A DNA stretch of 6,930 nt from Caldifarciminota bacterium (lineage in GTDB: Bacteria > Hydrothermota > Hydrothermia > UBA1063 > CAJXJZ01). Positions within the stretch are counted from its first letter, which is position 1. Each line of letters opens with the position of its first letter. The stretch is from assembly GCA_027033555.1 (NCBI GenBank), contig JALVLE010000406.1, positions 1 to 6,930 of the forward strand. The letters run 5' to 3'. Made by a program: the position numbers and the translations under genes. Positions 5,457 to 6,930 of the stretch are shown here, piece by piece. The notes under the pieces were generated by a model, which saw only the letters and a list, made by a program, of their open reading frames with translations, searched no databases and had not been told where the DNA came from.

Positions 5457-6345
5457 GGACGAATCCTCCAAAAATACCAGCCTCTTTTCCAAGGGCTCCC
5501 TTTGTGATTTTTAAATTTCGCCTGCTGAATCCCATTACTCTTCTTTCAAGTTCCTTAAACATCGCTTCTTTGAACAACTCAAAACTTTCGGATATTCCTC
5601 CACCAAGTACTATTATTTCCGGGTCAAGGAGATGGATTATGTTAACGAGCCCTAATGCAAGGTACTTCCCATAAACCTCAAACAGATACAGTGCCTTCCT
5701 GTCTCCCTCCTTTGCTCTTCTGGCAAGCTCCAGCATTGTACACTTTTCGCATAAACTGAGACTCTCTCGTCTGTAATAATATTTCGCAAATTCTGGAAAA
5801 TAATCGCCACCTATATAGCTTTCAACACAGCCTCTCTGGCCGCATTTGCATACCTGTCCCTCAAAGTCTATCACTATATGTCCAGCTTCACCTGCATAAT
5901 AGTTGGCTCCCCTGAGAAGCCTGCCATTTGCTATTATCCCTGCTCCTACGCCTGTGCCAAGGGTGAGCACAACCACATTGTCTCTTTTCATTCCAGCACC
6001 AAACTGCCATTCTCCAAGAGCATAAACATTTGCATCGTTGTCAATAAAAAAGTCTGCTACTTCTTTAAGGGCTTTGCGCAGGTTCAATCCATTCAGGTAT
6101 GGTAAATTGGGAGAAAAGAGTATCTCACCCGTATCAGGATTCACAAGCCCTGCTATACCCATACTGATCGCATCTATTTCTTTTTCTCCAGCAGCCGCAT
6201 TTATAATGTTCTTTAAAATGCTGACAAAAGATTCCTGGTTCTGTATTCCCTTCGCACTCGTTTCTCCTTTTTTGAGGATCTTTCCATCCTCAATCACCCC
6301 AAATTCTATATTAGTCCCACCCACATCAAATGCAATCACTTTCAT
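5437..6345 (-). CDS. ROK-family sugar kinase, probable glucokinase
   Basis: ATP-dependent sugar kinase of 302 residues, the normal size of bacterial ROK kinases without a DNA-binding domain. The phosphate-binding motif FDVGGTN is at 6-12. SPNLPYLNG (78-86) is a sugar-site segment typical of glucokinases. The catalytic Asp104 lies in DNDANVYALGE, LGTGVGAG (129-136) is the second phosphate loop, and G-E-A-G-H (152-156) is followed by the ROK zinc site: His156, Cys166, Cys168 and Cys173 (CKCGQRGCVE). The adenosine motif VLGGGIS is at 246-252. An extra Cys199-x-x-Cys202 pair lies just past the zinc site and is not part of the family signature. Glucokinase is the best guess, but ROK kinases acting on fructose, N-acetylglucosamine or N-acetylmannosamine look similar. 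The ATG follows the upstream gene's TGA by a single base with no SD, which implies coupled translation. Confidence 0.85.
   Translation of the reverse strand: MKVIAFDVGGTNIEFGVIEDGKILKKGETSAKGIQNQESFVSILKNIINAAAGEKEIDAISMGIAGLVNPDTGEILFSPNLPYLNGLNLRKALKEVADFFIDNDANVYALGEWQFGAGMKRDNVVVLTLGTGVGAGIIANGRLLRGANYYAGEAGHIVIDFEGQVCKCGQRGCVESYIGGDYFPEFAKYYYRRESLSLCEKCTMLELARRAKEGDRKALYLFEVYGKYLALGLVNIIHLLDPEIIVLGGGISESFELFKEAMFKELERRVMGFSRRNLKITKGALGKEAGIFGGFVLARNKV
5464..5469 (-). promoter_or_regulatory. Shine-Dalgarno site that decides the ruvX start
   Basis: GGAGGA on the minus strand, inside the last codons of the kinase gene, ends 7 nt before the TTG at 5456. No comparable site precedes the upstream TTG at 5492. 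This supports the shorter ruvX product. Confidence 0.75.
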
Positions 6346-6346
6346 C

Positions 6347-6930
6347 TCAAAATGAAAGGTTTAATGTCATAAGAGGGATGGAGCTGTGGCCTTTATGATT
6401 TGTTTTTAACAAAGCCATTGTAGCCACTGGGTTTACGTAAATGTTAAGTCTCCCTGTGTTATGTTGTAAATCCTGTCTTTCTTCATTATGAGCAAATATA
6501 AAGTAGCCACCATAAGTTAGTACTGGCAACAGCACCCCTCCTACAATCAGTGGGTAGCTTTTTTTATGAGAATTATATGATCCGCTCCATATATCCCCCA
6601 CTCTCATAATAAAATCAGAGCTTATTGCCGCAGCTTCAAGTGTGCTGGAAATACCAAGAATTAGCATTGCTGCACCAATAGAAAGATCATATTTGCGAGA
6701 TAGATAATAACCTATGCCAAAACCGAGAGATGTAGAAATGAGCCCGCTCGTAATTCTGTAAGTGTCGTTTACGTCAAAAATGGTATCATTAATACCAGTG
6801 GATATAAGCCACACGGACTTAAATATAGTAAAAGTGGATATGTTTTCAAAAAAAGCATCTCCCCATGTGGCGTGTATGTCTTTCATAAAAATAGGGATGC
6901 TACCATATGATTCCAGCACTGAAACTATCC
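6347..6930 (-). CDS. Unrecognised protein, possibly envelope-associated (5' truncated by the window edge)
   Basis: The frame is open from the right edge to TGA at 6347-6349 (193 residues visible). A GTG at 6917-6919 could be a start, with a weak GGA at the window edge, but the frame continues past it, so the true start is probably outside. I cannot assign a family. Visible features: a Gly/Ser-rich segment SGLISTSLGFGIGYYLSRKYDLSIGAA, cut here to its key parts (SLGFGIGYYLSR, then SIGAAML), resembling the glycine-zipper-like repeats of some predicted membrane or outer-membrane proteins; a second hydrophobic run (PLIVGGVLLPVLTYGGYFIFA); and a C-terminus alternating in polarity and ending MTLNLSF. 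A final aromatic residue after alternating hydrophobics is the usual beta-barrel sorting signal of outer-membrane proteins. It is the first visible gene of the kinase-ruvX-mltG unit and is 1 nt from the kinase start. Confidence 0.7.
   Translation of the reverse strand, partial: IVSVLESYGSIPIFMKDIHATWGDAFFENISTFTIFKSVWLISTGINDTIFDVNDTYRITSGLISTSLGFGIGYYLSRKYDLSIGAAMLILGISSTLEAAAISSDFIMRVGDIWSGSYNSHKKSYPLIVGGVLLPVLTYGGYFIFAHNEERQDLQHNTGRLNIYVNPVATMALLKTNHKGHSSIPLMTLNLSF

Noticed and set aside
6038..6355. 105-codon plus-strand frame opposite the sugar kinase
   Set aside because: It lies opposite conserved ROK motifs, including the phosphate-binding N-terminus; the composition is what antisense of that gene gives.
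1..6930. Search for CRISPR, insertion sequence ends, tRNA genes and toxin-antitoxin or defence genes
   Set aside because: No direct-repeat array, transposase, terminal inverted repeats, tRNA-like cloverleaf or recognisable defence domain was seen by eye. The window looks like housekeeping genes beside a polysaccharide region.

Overview
The window comes from an AT-rich bacterial chromosome. It looks diderm: there is the end of a probable capsule/exopolysaccharide export protein at the left edge, and a partial protein at the right edge with a possible outer-membrane C-terminus. The bacterial-type AspRS, RuvX and MltG exclude an archaeon. I cannot name the lineage. A mixed style of translation start (strong GGAGG sites on some genes, none on others) and a UbiA prenyltransferase outside any quinone cluster would fit an uncultivated candidate phylum, but that is a guess.

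Layout. Bases 1-120 (+) encode the C-terminus of a protein resembling SLBB-type polysaccharide export proteins. It converges with, and overlaps by 26 bp, a NodB-type polysaccharide deacetylase (95-871, -), so the left end looks like the edge of a surface-polysaccharide region. Bases 872-1185 form a divergent intergenic stretch with promoter-like sequences facing both ways. A plus-strand unit follows: a UbiA-family membrane prenyltransferase (1186-2136), aspartyl-tRNA synthetase aspS (2142-3854), and possibly a 53-residue two-helix membrane protein starting at GTG directly after the aspS stop (3855-4016). The rest is one tightly packed minus-strand unit, transcribed from the right edge inward: a truncated unknown protein (6930-6347), a ROK-family sugar kinase (6345-5437), ruvX/yqgF (5456-5028, start revised to TTG) and mltG (5021-3873). 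The two units converge with only 18 bp between the aspS and mltG stops.

Function. The ruvX-mltG pairing is a common bacterial arrangement (16S rRNA 5'-end processing/YqgF nuclease next to the peptidoglycan glycan-chain terminase). The kinase supplies sugar phosphate. The plus-strand unit joins an isoprenoid-transfer enzyme to translation with no evident pathway logic. No mobile element, CRISPR array, tRNA or rRNA is visible, and I see no clear new multi-gene system. The points most worth checking are the small membrane ORF codon-aligned antisense to an atypical MltG tail, the apparently leaderless prenyltransferase start, the ruvX start correction, the AspRS specificity residues, and the unplaced right-edge protein.
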